Below the pieces are notes generated by a model. The model was not told the origin of the DNA, did no database searches, and saw nothing but the letters and a program-made list of their open reading frames with translations. Below, piece after piece: positions 8,047 to 16,068 of a stretch of DNA of 39,651 bases. The DNA comes from Chloroflexota bacterium. Its GTDB lineage: Bacteria; Chloroflexota; Anaerolineae; CG2-30-64-16. Every line of letters starts with the position of its first letter. Position 1 is the first letter of the stretch. Where the stretch lies: assembly GCA_026389845.1 (NCBI GenBank), contig JAPLHB010000121.1, positions 1-39,651 of the forward strand, read 5' to 3'. Made by a program: the position numbers and the translations under genes.

Positions 8047-8199
8047 CTGGGCGAAATCGCATGGTCGCCCAAGGAGGTGAAACCGGAATCCATAGCGAAT
8101 CTGTGGACGCCCCCAAAGTTGGCCGCCATTGGGGGTGGGGAACCCTTGGATGCGGGCCAAAAGCGTTATTCCTGCAAAGGCTACAAAGGAGCGAGACAA
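8047..8199 (+). promoter_or_regulatory. Conserved structured 5' leader of the second binding-protein gene
   Basis: This is the counterpart of 4137-4291. Both predicted stems are kept (GGGCGA...TCGCCC and CCCCCAA...TTGGGGG, 8110-8135), along with GGAGGTGA and AACCCTTGGA, while the loops and linkers differ. The ribosome site AAAGGAGCGAG ends six bases before ATG 8200. Conservation focused on stems suggests a functional RNA, but the two copies also share recent ancestry. Confidence 0.5.
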
Positions 8200-9624
8200 A
8201 TGCCTTCCAAACCGCAAGTCAAGAACCTGACCCGCCGAGATTTCCTGAAGGCCTCGGGGGCAGTACTCGGTGCATCGGCCCTGGCAGCCTGCGCGCAACC
8301 GGCGCCGACCGCTACTCCCGTTCCGCCGCCCACGGCCGCGCCTGCGGTCGCCGCGCCCGCGGCCGCGCCTGCCGCGGCGGCAGGGCCGGTCTTCGCGGCG
8401 CCGGCTATCCTCAAGGGCGCCACGATCAACTATCTGAGCTACGGCTGGTACGTGCCGGAACTGGATGATGCGTTCCGCGTCTTCACCATTGACTGGGCCA
8501 CCCAGAACAGAGTGAAGTTCAACTGGGAGATCATCACCGACGCGACCTACACGCCCAAGTACATGGCCGCCATCGAGGCCAAGTCGGGGCCGAACCTGGT
8601 TGTGACCGATGTGGCGCCGAACACCTATCTGGGTGGCACGACGGACGTCTCAGATATCGCGGAGGCGATCCAGGCCGACACCGGCGCGTACTACCCGTCG
8701 GCCAAGTTCGCGTGCACCGTCGGCGGTAAGTGGCGCGGTATTCCGTGGGGCTCGCATCCGCGCGTGATAGTCTACCGCACGGACTGGCTCAAGGAGCAGG
8801 GGTACGATGCCTTCCCCACTTCCTGGGACGGCGCCGGCAGCGTATACGAAGCGGGCGTCAAGCTGAAAAAAGCCGGCCATCCCTACGGCTTTACCTTCGG
8901 GCCGGCCGCACTGTCGGACGGCAACAGCCACATCTGGTCCATGCTGTGGTCGTACGGCGCCAAGGAGTGGAACCGGGACGGCTCGCTCGGCATTGACACG
9001 CCTGAGATGGTGGCCGGGCTGGAATTCATCAACAAGCTCTATAAGGACTGCTGCGATCCCGCCTGCACCGCGTACACTGAGTCCGATAACAACACGGCCT
9101 TCCTGGGCGAGAAGATCTCGGCGACGATCAACGTCAACACCATCTACCTGCCCGCCAAGGCGAGCAACCCGACCCTGGCAGGCAAGATGAACCACGCGCC
9201 GCACCCGAAGGGGCCGGCCGGGCAAGTCGCGCTGGCGGCAGTGCCCTTCACGTTCCTGACCAGCTACACCAAGGGGAACGACCTGGCAGCCGCCAAGCAG
9301 TTCCTGTACGACGCGTTCAGCCTGGCGGGTTACGCCAAGTTCATCCGGCAAGGCCAGGGGTACCTGGTGCCGAGCGCGCCAGGCTGGGATGACCTGCCGG
9401 TGTGGCCGAGCGACCCGAAGCTGGCCTACGCCAAGGCACAGGCCAAGATCGGGCGGCTGATCGGCTACGACCTGCCCGAGCCGAGCGCGCTGTCGGGCCA
9501 GTGCTACGCCCAGGGCGTTTGGATCAAGATGGTTGACACCATGATCGAGACCGGCGACGCGAAGAAGGCGATCGCATCGTGCACCCAGGCAGTCGGCGAC
9601 ATCAAGAAGCAGTTGGGGCTGTAA
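8200..9624 (+). CDS. Sugar ABC transporter substrate-binding lipoprotein (family 1), copy 2
   Basis: This 474-aa protein is a close paralogue of the one at 4292. It has the same Tat motif TRRDFLKASG and lipobox Cys31, and an Ala/Pro-rich linker. Many segments are shared (GGKWRGIPWGSHPRVIVYRT, and GYDLPEPSALSGQ near the end). Differences concentrate in patches such as SYGWYVPELDDAF and SDNNTAFLGEK, so ligand preference may differ. The start at 8200 is supported by AAAGGAGCGAG and by alignment with copy 1. MalF and MalG type B follow. Confidence 0.88.
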   Translation: MPSKPQVKNLTRRDFLKASGAVLGASALAACAQPAPTATPVPPPTAAPAVAAPAAAPAAAAGPVFAAPAILKGATINYLSYGWYVPELDDAFRVFTIDWATQNRVKFNWEIITDATYTPKYMAAIEAKSGPNLVVTDVAPNTYLGGTTDVSDIAEAIQADTGAYYPSAKFACTVGGKWRGIPWGSHPRVIVYRTDWLKEQGYDAFPTSWDGAGSVYEAGVKLKKAGHPYGFTFGPAALSDGNSHIWSMLWSYGAKEWNRDGSLGIDTPEMVAGLEFINKLYKDCCDPACTAYTESDNNTAFLGEKISATINVNTIYLPAKASNPTLAGKMNHAPHPKGPAGQVALAAVPFTFLTSYTKGNDLAAAKQFLYDAFSLAGYAKFIRQGQGYLVPSAPGWDDLPVWPSDPKLAYAKAQAKIGRLIGYDLPEPSALSGQCYAQGVWIKMVDTMIETGDAKKAIASCTQAVGDIKKQLGL

Positions 9625-9625
9625 G

Positions 9626-9715
9626 CAGGTTGAGGTTGAGGTTGAGGCGAGGTTGAGGCGAGGTTGAGGCTGAGGTTGAGGTTGAGATCGTCTTTGCCTC
9701 AGCCTCAGCGGAGGG
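9626..9715. repeat. GAGGTT tandem array with palindromic end
   Basis: Positions 9626-9686 consist of GAGGTT and GAGGCGAGGTT units, followed by TGCCTCAGCCTCAGC, which is complementary to GCTGAGG in the array. Together they form an imperfect palindrome between the binding protein and MalF. A related sequence lies in frame inside the E2 gene at 35049-35108. Confidence 0.7.
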
Positions 9716-9727
9716 GGGATTTCTGCC

Positions 9728-10660
9728 ATGAAAGCAGCAGTACCTAGCAGTTCATCCTTGTGGAAAAAGATGGGCGAGCGGTGGGGCCGCACGCTCCATC
9801 GCGAGCAGTCGCTGGGCTATCTCCTTTCGGCGCCGTCCCTGATCTTCCTGGCCGTGATGCTCGGGTATCCCCTCGTGCTGGCGCTCTACCTGAGTATGAC
9901 GAACAAGCACCTGGGGTCTCCGCCCACGTGGGTCGGGCTCACGAACTTCATCAACCTGTTCTCGACCTCGCTCTACTGGGTTGTTTTCAAGAATTCGTTC
10001 GTCTACACGATCCTGTCACTGGGTTTCAAGTTCGCCGGGGGTCTGATCGTGGCGCAGATGCTCAATCGCGAGTTCATCGGCAAACGCCTGGCGCGGGCAG
10101 CCTTGCTCCTGCCGTGGATCGTGCCGACCGTTTTCAGCACCCTGGCATGGCGGTGGATGTTCAACCCGGCGAACAGCATCTTGAACCTCCTGCTGAGGCA
10201 GTGGGGGTTCATCCATGCCGACCTGCCGTGGCTGATGAATGGCCAATGGGCGATGGGAACCCTCATCGCGGTGAACGTCTGGCGCGGGGTCCCGTTCTTC
10301 GCGATCACCTTCCTGGCGGGCCTGCAGTCGGTGCCCGAGGAGCTGATCGACGCCGCGAAGATTGACGGCGCCAACGCGTGGCAGCGCTTCTGGCGTGTGG
10401 TATTCCCGCTGATCGTTCCGGTCGTGATCGTGGTAGTGCTCATGTCCACCATCAGCACGCTCGGCGATTTCGAGCTGCCGTATTTGCTGACCGGGGGCGG
10501 ACCGGGCAACTCCACCGTTGTGTTCGGCATCATGACCTTCAACTACGCCGTCATGAGCGGTGTGATCGGCGTGGGATCGGCAGTGGCCGTCACGACGTTG
10601 CCCATCCTGGCCGTGTTGGTGATCCAGTCGCTGCGCGAAGTACGCCGCGAGGATAACTAA
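9728..10660 (+). CDS. Sugar ABC transporter permease, MalF/UgpA-like, copy 2
   Basis: At 310 aa it is the same length as MalF copy 1 and aligns without visible gaps (SLGYLLSAPSLIFLAVMLGY; EAA loop VPEELIDAAKIDGANAWQRF). It should be the first membrane subunit of the second cassette. GGAGGGGGG at 9710-9718 provides the ribosome site. The shared length and sequence show that the duplication covered the whole gene. Confidence 0.9.
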   Translation: MKAAVPSSSSLWKKMGERWGRTLHREQSLGYLLSAPSLIFLAVMLGYPLVLALYLSMTNKHLGSPPTWVGLTNFINLFSTSLYWVVFKNSFVYTILSLGFKFAGGLIVAQMLNREFIGKRLARAALLLPWIVPTVFSTLAWRWMFNPANSILNLLLRQWGFIHADLPWLMNGQWAMGTLIAVNVWRGVPFFAITFLAGLQSVPEELIDAAKIDGANAWQRFWRVVFPLIVPVVIVVVLMSTISTLGDFELPYLLTGGGPGNSTVVFGIMTFNYAVMSGVIGVGSAVAVTTLPILAVLVIQSLREVRREDN

Positions 10661-10690
10661 GATGTCAGAGCGATCACAAGGAGATTCGAA

Positions 10691-11539
10691 ATGAGTACTC
10701 CACGAGTCAGGCGCTGGATCAATCGCATCTTGTGGCCCTACCTGCCGCTCGCCATCGTGTTGATCGCACTGCTCTTTCCGTTCTACTGGATGATCATCAC
10801 CTCGCTGAAGACGTTCGGCGAGACCTATAACCTCACCTCGCCGCTGATCGTTAAGGAGCCGACGCTAAGCAACTATGTCTGGCTGTTCGAAAAATCCTCT
10901 TTTGCGCGCTGGTACCTCAACAGCTTCCTGGTGACCGTATCCACCACGCTTTTCTCGCTAGTGGTGTCCCTCATGGCGGGGTACGCGATCGCGCACCTGC
11001 GCTTCAGCGGCGCGGCCGTCATCGGCATTCTGATCTTCGTCACCTACCTGATCCCCAGGACGCTGCTCTTCATCCCGGTTACCGTAGTGGTCCAGCAGCT
11101 CGGGGCATACGGGAAGCTGGTATCGCTGATCCTGGTCTACCCTACCTTCGTGATCCCGTTCTGCACCTGGCTGCTCAGCGGCTACTTCAGGACGCTACCG
11201 CTTGAGCCGGAGGAGTGCGCCATGGTGGATGGTTGCAGCCGGATCGGCGCGATCGTCCGGATCACCCTGCCGCTGGCGGTGCCGGGCATCCTCACGGCCG
11301 GGATCTTCGGCTTCACCCTCGCGTGGAACGAGTTGCTCTACGCCATCATCCTCGTGAACGGCGAGATGAACCGCACGCTGCCGGTGGGGATCGTGAACAA
11401 CCTGATCAACCGTGACACCTACCTGTGGGGGCCGTTGATGGCCGCCGCAACCCTGGGCTCTGTCCCGGTCGCGCTCTTCTACTTCTTCTTCATGGATCTG
11501 TACGTCGGCGGCCTGACGGCCGGCGCCGTGAAGGGGTAG
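10691..11539 (+). CDS. Sugar ABC transporter permease, MalG/UgpE-like, type B copy 1
   Basis: This 282-aa permease has the EAA-like loop EPEECAMVDGCSRIGAIVR and the common end GLTAGAVKG. Its variable segment is SLKTFGETYNLTSPLIVKE, with FARWYLNSFLVTVSTT. This differs from type A MalG (7118) but matches the MalG at 12717, which I call type B. AAGGAG (10678-10683) precedes ATG 10691. It presumably pairs with MalF copy 2. Confidence 0.9.
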   Translation: MSTPRVRRWINRILWPYLPLAIVLIALLFPFYWMIITSLKTFGETYNLTSPLIVKEPTLSNYVWLFEKSSFARWYLNSFLVTVSTTLFSLVVSLMAGYAIAHLRFSGAAVIGILIFVTYLIPRTLLFIPVTVVVQQLGAYGKLVSLILVYPTFVIPFCTWLLSGYFRTLPLEPEECAMVDGCSRIGAIVRITLPLAVPGILTAGIFGFTLAWNELLYAIILVNGEMNRTLPVGIVNNLINRDTYLWGPLMAAATLGSVPVALFYFFFMDLYVGGLTAGAVKG

Positions 11540-11557
11540 AGAGGCACGAATCGCACC

Positions 11558-12453
11558 ATGAGGCTCGCACAGATATGGCGCCTGGTTCGTCGCGTCCTGT
11601 TTCTCTACGTTCCCCTGGCTATCGTGCTGTTTCTGCTGCTGCTGCCGCTTTACTGGATGGTGATGACATCGTTCAAGAGCGAGGTCGAGATTTTTAGCTT
11701 CAGCGCCCAGGCGGCGATGATAGTCAGGGCACCGACGCTGGTTAACTACCAGTGGCTCTTTACCAAGATGCCGTACGCGCGGTTCTTTCTGAACACCCTT
11801 ACGGTGACGCTGGTCACGACGACCTTCTCCCTGGTGGTGTCGGTGATGACTGGGTATGCCATCGCGCACCTGCGGTTCAGCGGCGCGGCCGTCATCGGTG
11901 TGCTGATCTTCGTCACGTACCTGATCCCTAGAACCCTTGTCTTTATCCCGATAGCGGTCGTGACACAGCAGCTTGGCGTATATGGCAAGCTATCGTCGCC
12001 TTTCCTGGTCTACCCCACCTTCGTGATCCCGTTCTGCACCTGGATACTCAGCGGCTATTTCAGGACGCTCCCCATCGAGCCGGAGGAGTGCGCCATGTTT
12101 GACGGGTGCAGCCGGATCGGCGCGATCACCCGGATCACCCTGCCGCTGGCGGCGCCGGGCATCCTTACCGCCGGAATCTTCGGCTTCACCCTGACGTGGA
12201 ACGAACTGCTGTACGCGGTCGTGCTTGTAAATGGCGAGCTAAACCCAATACGGTACAGATAAGGCAGCAGAGGCGGCTCCCACGCCGCCGGGCATGGGAG
12301 CCCGGCCTGCTAACTGAACCGTATTGGAGCTAAACCGCACCCTCGCGCTGGGCGTGGTGACCAAGTTTATGACTGGCGACTATATGGTCCTGGGGGCCGC
12401 TGATGGCTGGAGCGACTCTAGGATCCATCCCGGTGGCGATCGTATGCTTTTTC
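11558..12453 (+). pseudogene. Disrupted MalG-type permease, type A copy 2
   Basis: From ATG 11558 the frame is an intact type A MalG (SFKSEVEIFSFS, NYQWLFTKMPYARFF) up to LVNGEL at 12240. An 83-bp MITE (12245-12327) then introduces a TAA stop. Past the element the sequence resumes as NRTLALGVVTKFMTGDY; a one-base frameshift near 12390 precedes LGPLMAGATLGSIPVAI. The gene is finally cut off at 12453 by the R-family repeat, so the last ~20 residues (GLTAGAVKG end) are missing. There are three independent lesions, so it is non-functional unless the truncated protein of about 228 residues has a role. Confidence 0.9.
12245..12327. mobile_element. 83-bp MITE with terminal inverted repeats and 8-bp target duplication
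   Basis: The ends are CCAATACGGTACAG and CTGAACCGTATTGG, inverted repeats with one mismatch over 14 bp. The element is flanked by direct AGCTAAAC repeats (12237-12244 and 12328-12335). Removing the element and one repeat restores the MalG reading (GELNRTLALG). Inside, GGCTCCCA pairs with TGGGAGCC. It is too short to encode a transposase, so it was presumably moved by one supplied in trans. An 8-bp duplication is compatible with several IS families; I cannot name one. Confidence 0.9.
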
Positions 12454-12458
12454 TGCAG

Positions 12459-12710
12459 TACCGCAAAACTCGCTTTTGTCACCCCTTCGTTGCACTCAGG
12501 GCAAGCTCTGAGCGGGTTGGTCCCGTGAAGTGCGTTGCGGCGAGAATCCAGCGAAGGGTCTCGTTGCGGCAAGGAGAACTTGTTCCTTCACTGTGTTCAG
12601 GACAGGCTCTGAGCGCAGCGAACGGATTCTTCGCTGGCGTCACGCCGTAACGAGAGTTCAGGGGCAGACCCGCTCAGAATGACAGGCAACGGGTAGCGAG
12701 TTTTGCTGGT
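12459..12710. repeat. R-family palindromic repeat, copy 2 (inverted orientation, long form)
   Basis: The core 12477-12684 runs from TGTCACCCC to GAATGACA, the reverse orientation of copies 1, 4, 5 and 6. It is lengthened by inner sequences (CTCAGGGCAAGCTCTGAGCG, and TTCACTGTGTTCAGGACAGG) that look like nested repeats. An outer pair, GCAAAACTCGCT and AGCGAGTTTTGC, encloses it. It truncates the MalG pseudogene on its left and abuts the intact MalG on its right. It is very similar to copy 3 at 18904. Confidence 0.75.
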
Positions 12711-12716
12711 CGAAAA

Positions 12717-13565
12717 ATGAGGCACTCACGGGTATGGCGCTTGATCCGTCGCATCCTGTTCCCATACATCCCACTGATTCTCCTGTTGATCGTGCTGCTC
12801 TTTCCGTTCTACTGGATGCTGATCACGTCGCTGAAGGATCTAGGTGAGACGTACGATCTCAGCGCGCCGCTGATCGTCAAGCAGCCGACGCTGGACAACT
12901 ATGCCTGGCTGTTCACCGCGTCGCTCTTCGCGCGCTGGTACCTCAACAGCTTCCTGGTGACCATCTCCACCACGTTATTCTCGCTGTTGGTTTCCATTAT
13001 GGCGGGGTACGCCATCGCGCACCTGCGCTTCAGCGGCGCAGCCGTGATCGGGGTGCTGGTCTTCGTCACCTACCTGATCCCCAAAACGCTGCTCTTCATC
13101 CCAGTCACGGTGGTAACACAGCAGCTCGGGACATACGGAAAGCTGGTGTCGCTGTTTCTGGTCTATCCCACCTTCGTGATCCCGTTCTGCACCTGGCTGC
13201 TCAGCGGCTACTTCCGCACACTCCCTTTGGAGCCGGAGGAGTGCGCCATGGTGGACGGCTGCAGCCGGATCGGCGCGATCGTGCGGATCACCGTGCCCCT
13301 GGCGGTGCCGGGCATCCTCACCGCCGGGATCTTCGGCTTCACCCTGGCGTGGAACGAGCTGCTGTATGCCATCGTCCTCGTGAACGGCGAGATGAATCGA
13401 ACGCTCCCGGTGGGCCTGATCAACAGCTTGACCAACCGCGACTACTACATGTGGGGGCGGTTGATGGCCGGCGCAGCCCTGGGCTCCATCCCGGTCGCGC
13501 TCTTCTACTTCTTCTTCATGGATCTGTACGTGAGCGGTTTGACCGCTGGCGCAGTGAAAGGCTAA
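12717..13565 (+). CDS. Sugar ABC transporter permease, MalG/UgpE-like, type B copy 2 (without its own MalF or binding protein)
   Basis: This 282-aa protein is intact and closely matches the MalG at 10691 (SLKDLGETYDLSAPLIVKQ, FARWYLNSFLVTISTT, and the EAA-like loop EPEECAMVDGCSRIGAIVR). It ends GLTAGAVKG. ATG 12717 lies seven bases after the R repeat, and no good ribosome site is seen, so expression may be weak or depend on readthrough. It has no adjacent MalF or binding protein and may assemble with MalF copy 1 or 2. The next gene starts 5 bp after its stop. Confidence 0.85.
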   Translation: MRHSRVWRLIRRILFPYIPLILLLIVLLFPFYWMLITSLKDLGETYDLSAPLIVKQPTLDNYAWLFTASLFARWYLNSFLVTISTTLFSLLVSIMAGYAIAHLRFSGAAVIGVLVFVTYLIPKTLLFIPVTVVTQQLGTYGKLVSLFLVYPTFVIPFCTWLLSGYFRTLPLEPEECAMVDGCSRIGAIVRITVPLAVPGILTAGIFGFTLAWNELLYAIVLVNGEMNRTLPVGLINSLTNRDYYMWGRLMAGAALGSIPVALFYFFFMDLYVSGLTAGAVKG

Positions 13566-13570
13566 AACCA

Positions 13571-14605
13571 ATGCAACCGTATCGAGTCATTCGTTTGAAC
13601 GCCATGCTAGGGCCGGTCAGCGATTTTGAGGCTGACCAATACCGGCAGCACGGGCTGGCGCCCGTCCAGGTCGAGGCGAATACCCCGGAAGAGATCATCC
13701 CACACGTCAAGGACTGTGACGCCCTTTTCGTGGTCTCCACTGCCCTGCGGGCCCCGGTGATCGAAAGCCTGGCTCGCTGTCGGGTGATCTCCAGGATGGG
13801 CATGGGCACCGACAAGATTGACATCGAGACCGCGACGGCCAGAGGGATCCTGGTGACGAACGTCCCGACCTTCTGCGTCGAAGAACAGGCCGACCACACG
13901 ATGGCATTGCTGCTTTCGCTCGCGCGGCAGATCCCCTTCATGTCCAGGGCGATGCACGCCGGCACTTTTCACGCGGCGCACCTGGCAACGCGCAACAATC
14001 GCCGCCTTTCCACTGTGACCCTGGGCCTGGTCGGCTTCGGCGGCAGCGCGAAGGCCACCGCGCGGCGGGCGGCCGGCTTCGGCATGAAAGTCCTGGCTAC
14101 CCGGCTTCACATGCGACCGGCCGATCCCGAGGCCGAAGCGTTGGGCGTGCAGATGGTGGACCTGGATACTCTGCTGGCGCAATCGGACTACGTTTCGCTC
14201 CACCTGCCGCTGACGAAGCAGAGCTATCACCTGTTCGACGATGCCACCCTGCGCAAGATGAAGCCGGGCGCGTACCTGATCAACACCTCACGCGGGGCGA
14301 TCGTGGATGAGACGGCGTTGGTGGCGGCGCTGCGTGAGGGCCGGCTGGGCGGCGCGGGCATTGATACCTACGAAGGGATCAACATCTTTGACCCCAACGA
14401 AGCGCCTCCCGTCCACCCCCTGGTCCTCCTGGAGATGGACAACGTCGTGCTGACGCCCCACGTGGCAGCCGGTTCGCTTCAGGCTGGACAGGACGTGGGG
14501 CGCGGCGCGGTGGAGAACGTCGCGGCTGTGTTGAACGGCCGCTGGCCGCCCCTGGAGAACATCGTCAACCCGGAGGTTGTGCCGCGGTTTCCGCTGGTAC
14601 GATAG
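13571..14605 (+). CDS. D-isomer-specific 2-hydroxyacid dehydrogenase (phosphoglycerate dehydrogenase-like)
   Basis: This 344-aa protein has the two-domain fold of the family. The N-terminal part contains VISRMGMGTDKIDIETA and GILVTNVPTFCVEEQADHT. The Rossmann part has GLVGFGGSAKA, a variant of the usual GxGxxG. Catalytic Arg241 (NTSRGAIVDE) and His297 (LTPHVAAGS) are present, with Glu268 in DTYEG near the usual acidic position. It should reduce a 2-keto acid or oxidise a 2-hydroxy acid with NAD(P). Next to sugar transport and SDR genes, a hydroxypyruvate, glyoxylate or keto-sugar-acid substrate is more likely than serine biosynthesis. ATG 13571 is preferred because the upstream extension overlaps MalG. 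Confidence 0.85.
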   Translation: MQPYRVIRLNAMLGPVSDFEADQYRQHGLAPVQVEANTPEEIIPHVKDCDALFVVSTALRAPVIESLARCRVISRMGMGTDKIDIETATARGILVTNVPTFCVEEQADHTMALLLSLARQIPFMSRAMHAGTFHAAHLATRNNRRLSTVTLGLVGFGGSAKATARRAAGFGMKVLATRLHMRPADPEAEALGVQMVDLDTLLAQSDYVSLHLPLTKQSYHLFDDATLRKMKPGAYLINTSRGAIVDETALVAALREGRLGGAGIDTYEGINIFDPNEAPPVHPLVLLEMDNVVLTPHVAAGSLQAGQDVGRGAVENVAAVLNGRWPPLENIVNPEVVPRFPLVR

Positions 14606-14634
14606 TATCTTACCAGTCAAATGGAGGTTGAGCC

Positions 14635-15435
14635 ATGCACATCACAAACGAACGAATCATGACTAATCCGGCTCTGAAAATCTTCAGCTTGGATGGCAAG
14701 GTGGCCCTGATTACCGGCGCCAGCAGGGGCCTGGGCAAGGAAATCGCCACCGGCCTGGCCCTGTCCGGCGCAAGCGTCGTACTCGTCGGACGCACACTAA
14801 AGCCCCTTCAGGATCTTGCAGAAGAGCTCATTGCCAGCGGCTACCCGGCGCTGGCCGTAAGCGCGGATGTTTCCCAAAGCCAGGATGTTCAGAGCACCGT
14901 GAAAGCGGCAATCCAACGTTTCGGGAAGATTGACGTCCTCGTGAACAATGCGGGGACGACATGGCGCAGTTCCATTGTGGATTTTGACGAGGCGCAGTAT
15001 GATCGTGTCGTCAATCTCAATATGAAGGGCGTGTTCCTCTGTACAAAATATGTCGGGATAGAGATGCTCAAAAATGGCGGCGGGAGTATCATTAATGTAG
15101 GCTCGGGGGCAGGCCAGAACGGCATGGCCAATAGCATCGCCTACTGCGCAAGCAAGGGCGGCGTCGTGATGCTCACTAAAGCAGCGGCTATCGAATGGGT
15201 GCAGCAGGGCATCCGGGTGAACGCTATCATGCCGGGAACCTTTAAAACGTCTTTGCTGGAAGAATGTATGGTCCAGGAGCCGGGCTACGCTGAGATGATC
15301 ATACGCAACCTTCCGATCGGCCGATTTGGCGAGTTGGAGGAGATCGTAGGCATCTGCATTTACCTCGCTTCCGACAATTCCACATTCATGACGGGAGGCC
15401 TCATTTTTATTGACGGTGGTGCAAATGCGAGATAG
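14635..15435 (+). CDS. SDR oxidoreductase, gluconate 5-dehydrogenase-like
   Basis: This 266-aa classical SDR has the cofactor motif TGASRGLG (residues 27-34), NNAG, and catalytic Tyr170/Lys174 in YCASK. The C-terminus GGLIFIDGGANAR is typical. A basic residue in the TGASRG loop suggests NADP. Sequence style (LDGKVALITGASRGLGKEIA) resembles gluconate 5-dehydrogenases and 2-deoxy-D-gluconate 3-dehydrogenases, but SDR substrates cannot be fixed by sequence alone. GGAGG at 14623-14627 precedes ATG 14635. The ferredoxin and AOR genes follow. Confidence 0.85.
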   Translation: MHITNERIMTNPALKIFSLDGKVALITGASRGLGKEIATGLALSGASVVLVGRTLKPLQDLAEELIASGYPALAVSADVSQSQDVQSTVKAAIQRFGKIDVLVNNAGTTWRSSIVDFDEAQYDRVVNLNMKGVFLCTKYVGIEMLKNGGGSIINVGSGAGQNGMANSIAYCASKGGVVMLTKAAAIEWVQQGIRVNAIMPGTFKTSLLEECMVQEPGYAEMIIRNLPIGRFGELEEIVGICIYLASDNSTFMTGGLIFIDGGANAR

Positions 15436-15510
15436 GAAATACCTGACAATTCCGCTTCATCATCTCGGTTTGAAGCGAACCTTCGCTGGACAGTTACGGA
15501 GGAAGACTTA

Positions 15511-15960
15511 ATGACGCCTGTGACGTTGATTCCAGTCCACATTGACTGGGATCAAACCAAGTGCAGCAATTGTATGTCGTGCGTGGTAGTCTGCGCGGAG
15601 CGCCACACCGGGACGAGCGCCCCGGCGCGGGCGCGCATTCGTATTTTCGTGGACCTGCTGACCGACAACGAGGTGAGCGCGCAGTGGTGCCGGCAGTGCG
15701 CCGACGCTGCCTGCGCCGAGGCCTGTCCCGAGGAAGCCATTACGTTCGACGAGACGACCCGGGCCTGGCTGGTGGACGAGGAAAAGTGCATCGCCTGCGC
15801 CGCGTGCGTCGAAGCGTGCCCCTACTCCGCCATCCAGCTCGATCCTGTGACAGACGTGGCGACGAAATGTGACTTGTGCGGCGGCCTGGTGCGTTGCGTC
15901 GAGATCTGCCCACCGAAGGCGCTGGCCCTGGTGAACGGGCTCATTACCCGACACGCGTAG
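15511..15960 (+). CDS. Ferredoxin-like protein with four [4Fe-4S] motifs (AOR electron partner)
   Basis: The 149-aa protein has 16 cysteines in four groups: CSNCMSCVVVC, CRQCADAACAEAC, CIACAACVEAC and CDLCGGLVRCVEIC. This pattern resembles the electron-transfer subunits of the DmsB/HycB/AorB type, which carry up to four [4Fe-4S] clusters. There is no signal peptide, so it is cytoplasmic. It lies 108 bp upstream of the aldehyde:ferredoxin oxidoreductase gene and is probably its dedicated electron acceptor. CGGAGGAAG precedes ATG 15511. Confidence 0.88.
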   Translation: MTPVTLIPVHIDWDQTKCSNCMSCVVVCAERHTGTSAPARARIRIFVDLLTDNEVSAQWCRQCADAACAEACPEEAITFDETTRAWLVDEEKCIACAACVEACPYSAIQLDPVTDVATKCDLCGGLVRCVEICPPKALALVNGLITRHA

Positions 15961-16031
15961 CATAGCCGCTTGTGGGCGTCCTGGCGGGCAGAGCAGCGTT
16001 GTCGGCGGGCACAAGGCCCGATGCTACGGCG
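15956..16031. repeat. Imperfect inverted repeat between ferredoxin and AOR genes
   Basis: The left end reads CGTAGCATAGCCGCTTGTGGG, overlapping the ferredoxin stop codon. The right end reads GGGCACAAGGCCCGATGCTACG, which is partly its reverse complement. The repeat fills most of the 108-bp gap and leaves room for the AAAGGGG ribosome site. Confidence 0.45.
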
Positions 16032-16068
16032 CTATGTCGGGTAGTGAGGTGAACGGGTAAAGGGGAAA

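Noticed and set aside
8110..8175. TPP riboswitch suggested by ACCCTTGGA in the leader
   Set aside because: The CTGAGA element and the rest of the TPP core are missing.
9626..9715. CRISPR-like array
   Set aside because: The units are 6-11 bp and contiguous with no unique spacers; it is a simple tandem/palindromic repeat. The GCTGGAAGC repeats at 33299 and 34687 fail for the same reason.
12245..12327. Attenuator or terminator hairpin at the end of the MalG pseudogene
   Set aside because: Flanking 8-bp direct repeats and restored reading upon removal show it is an insertion.
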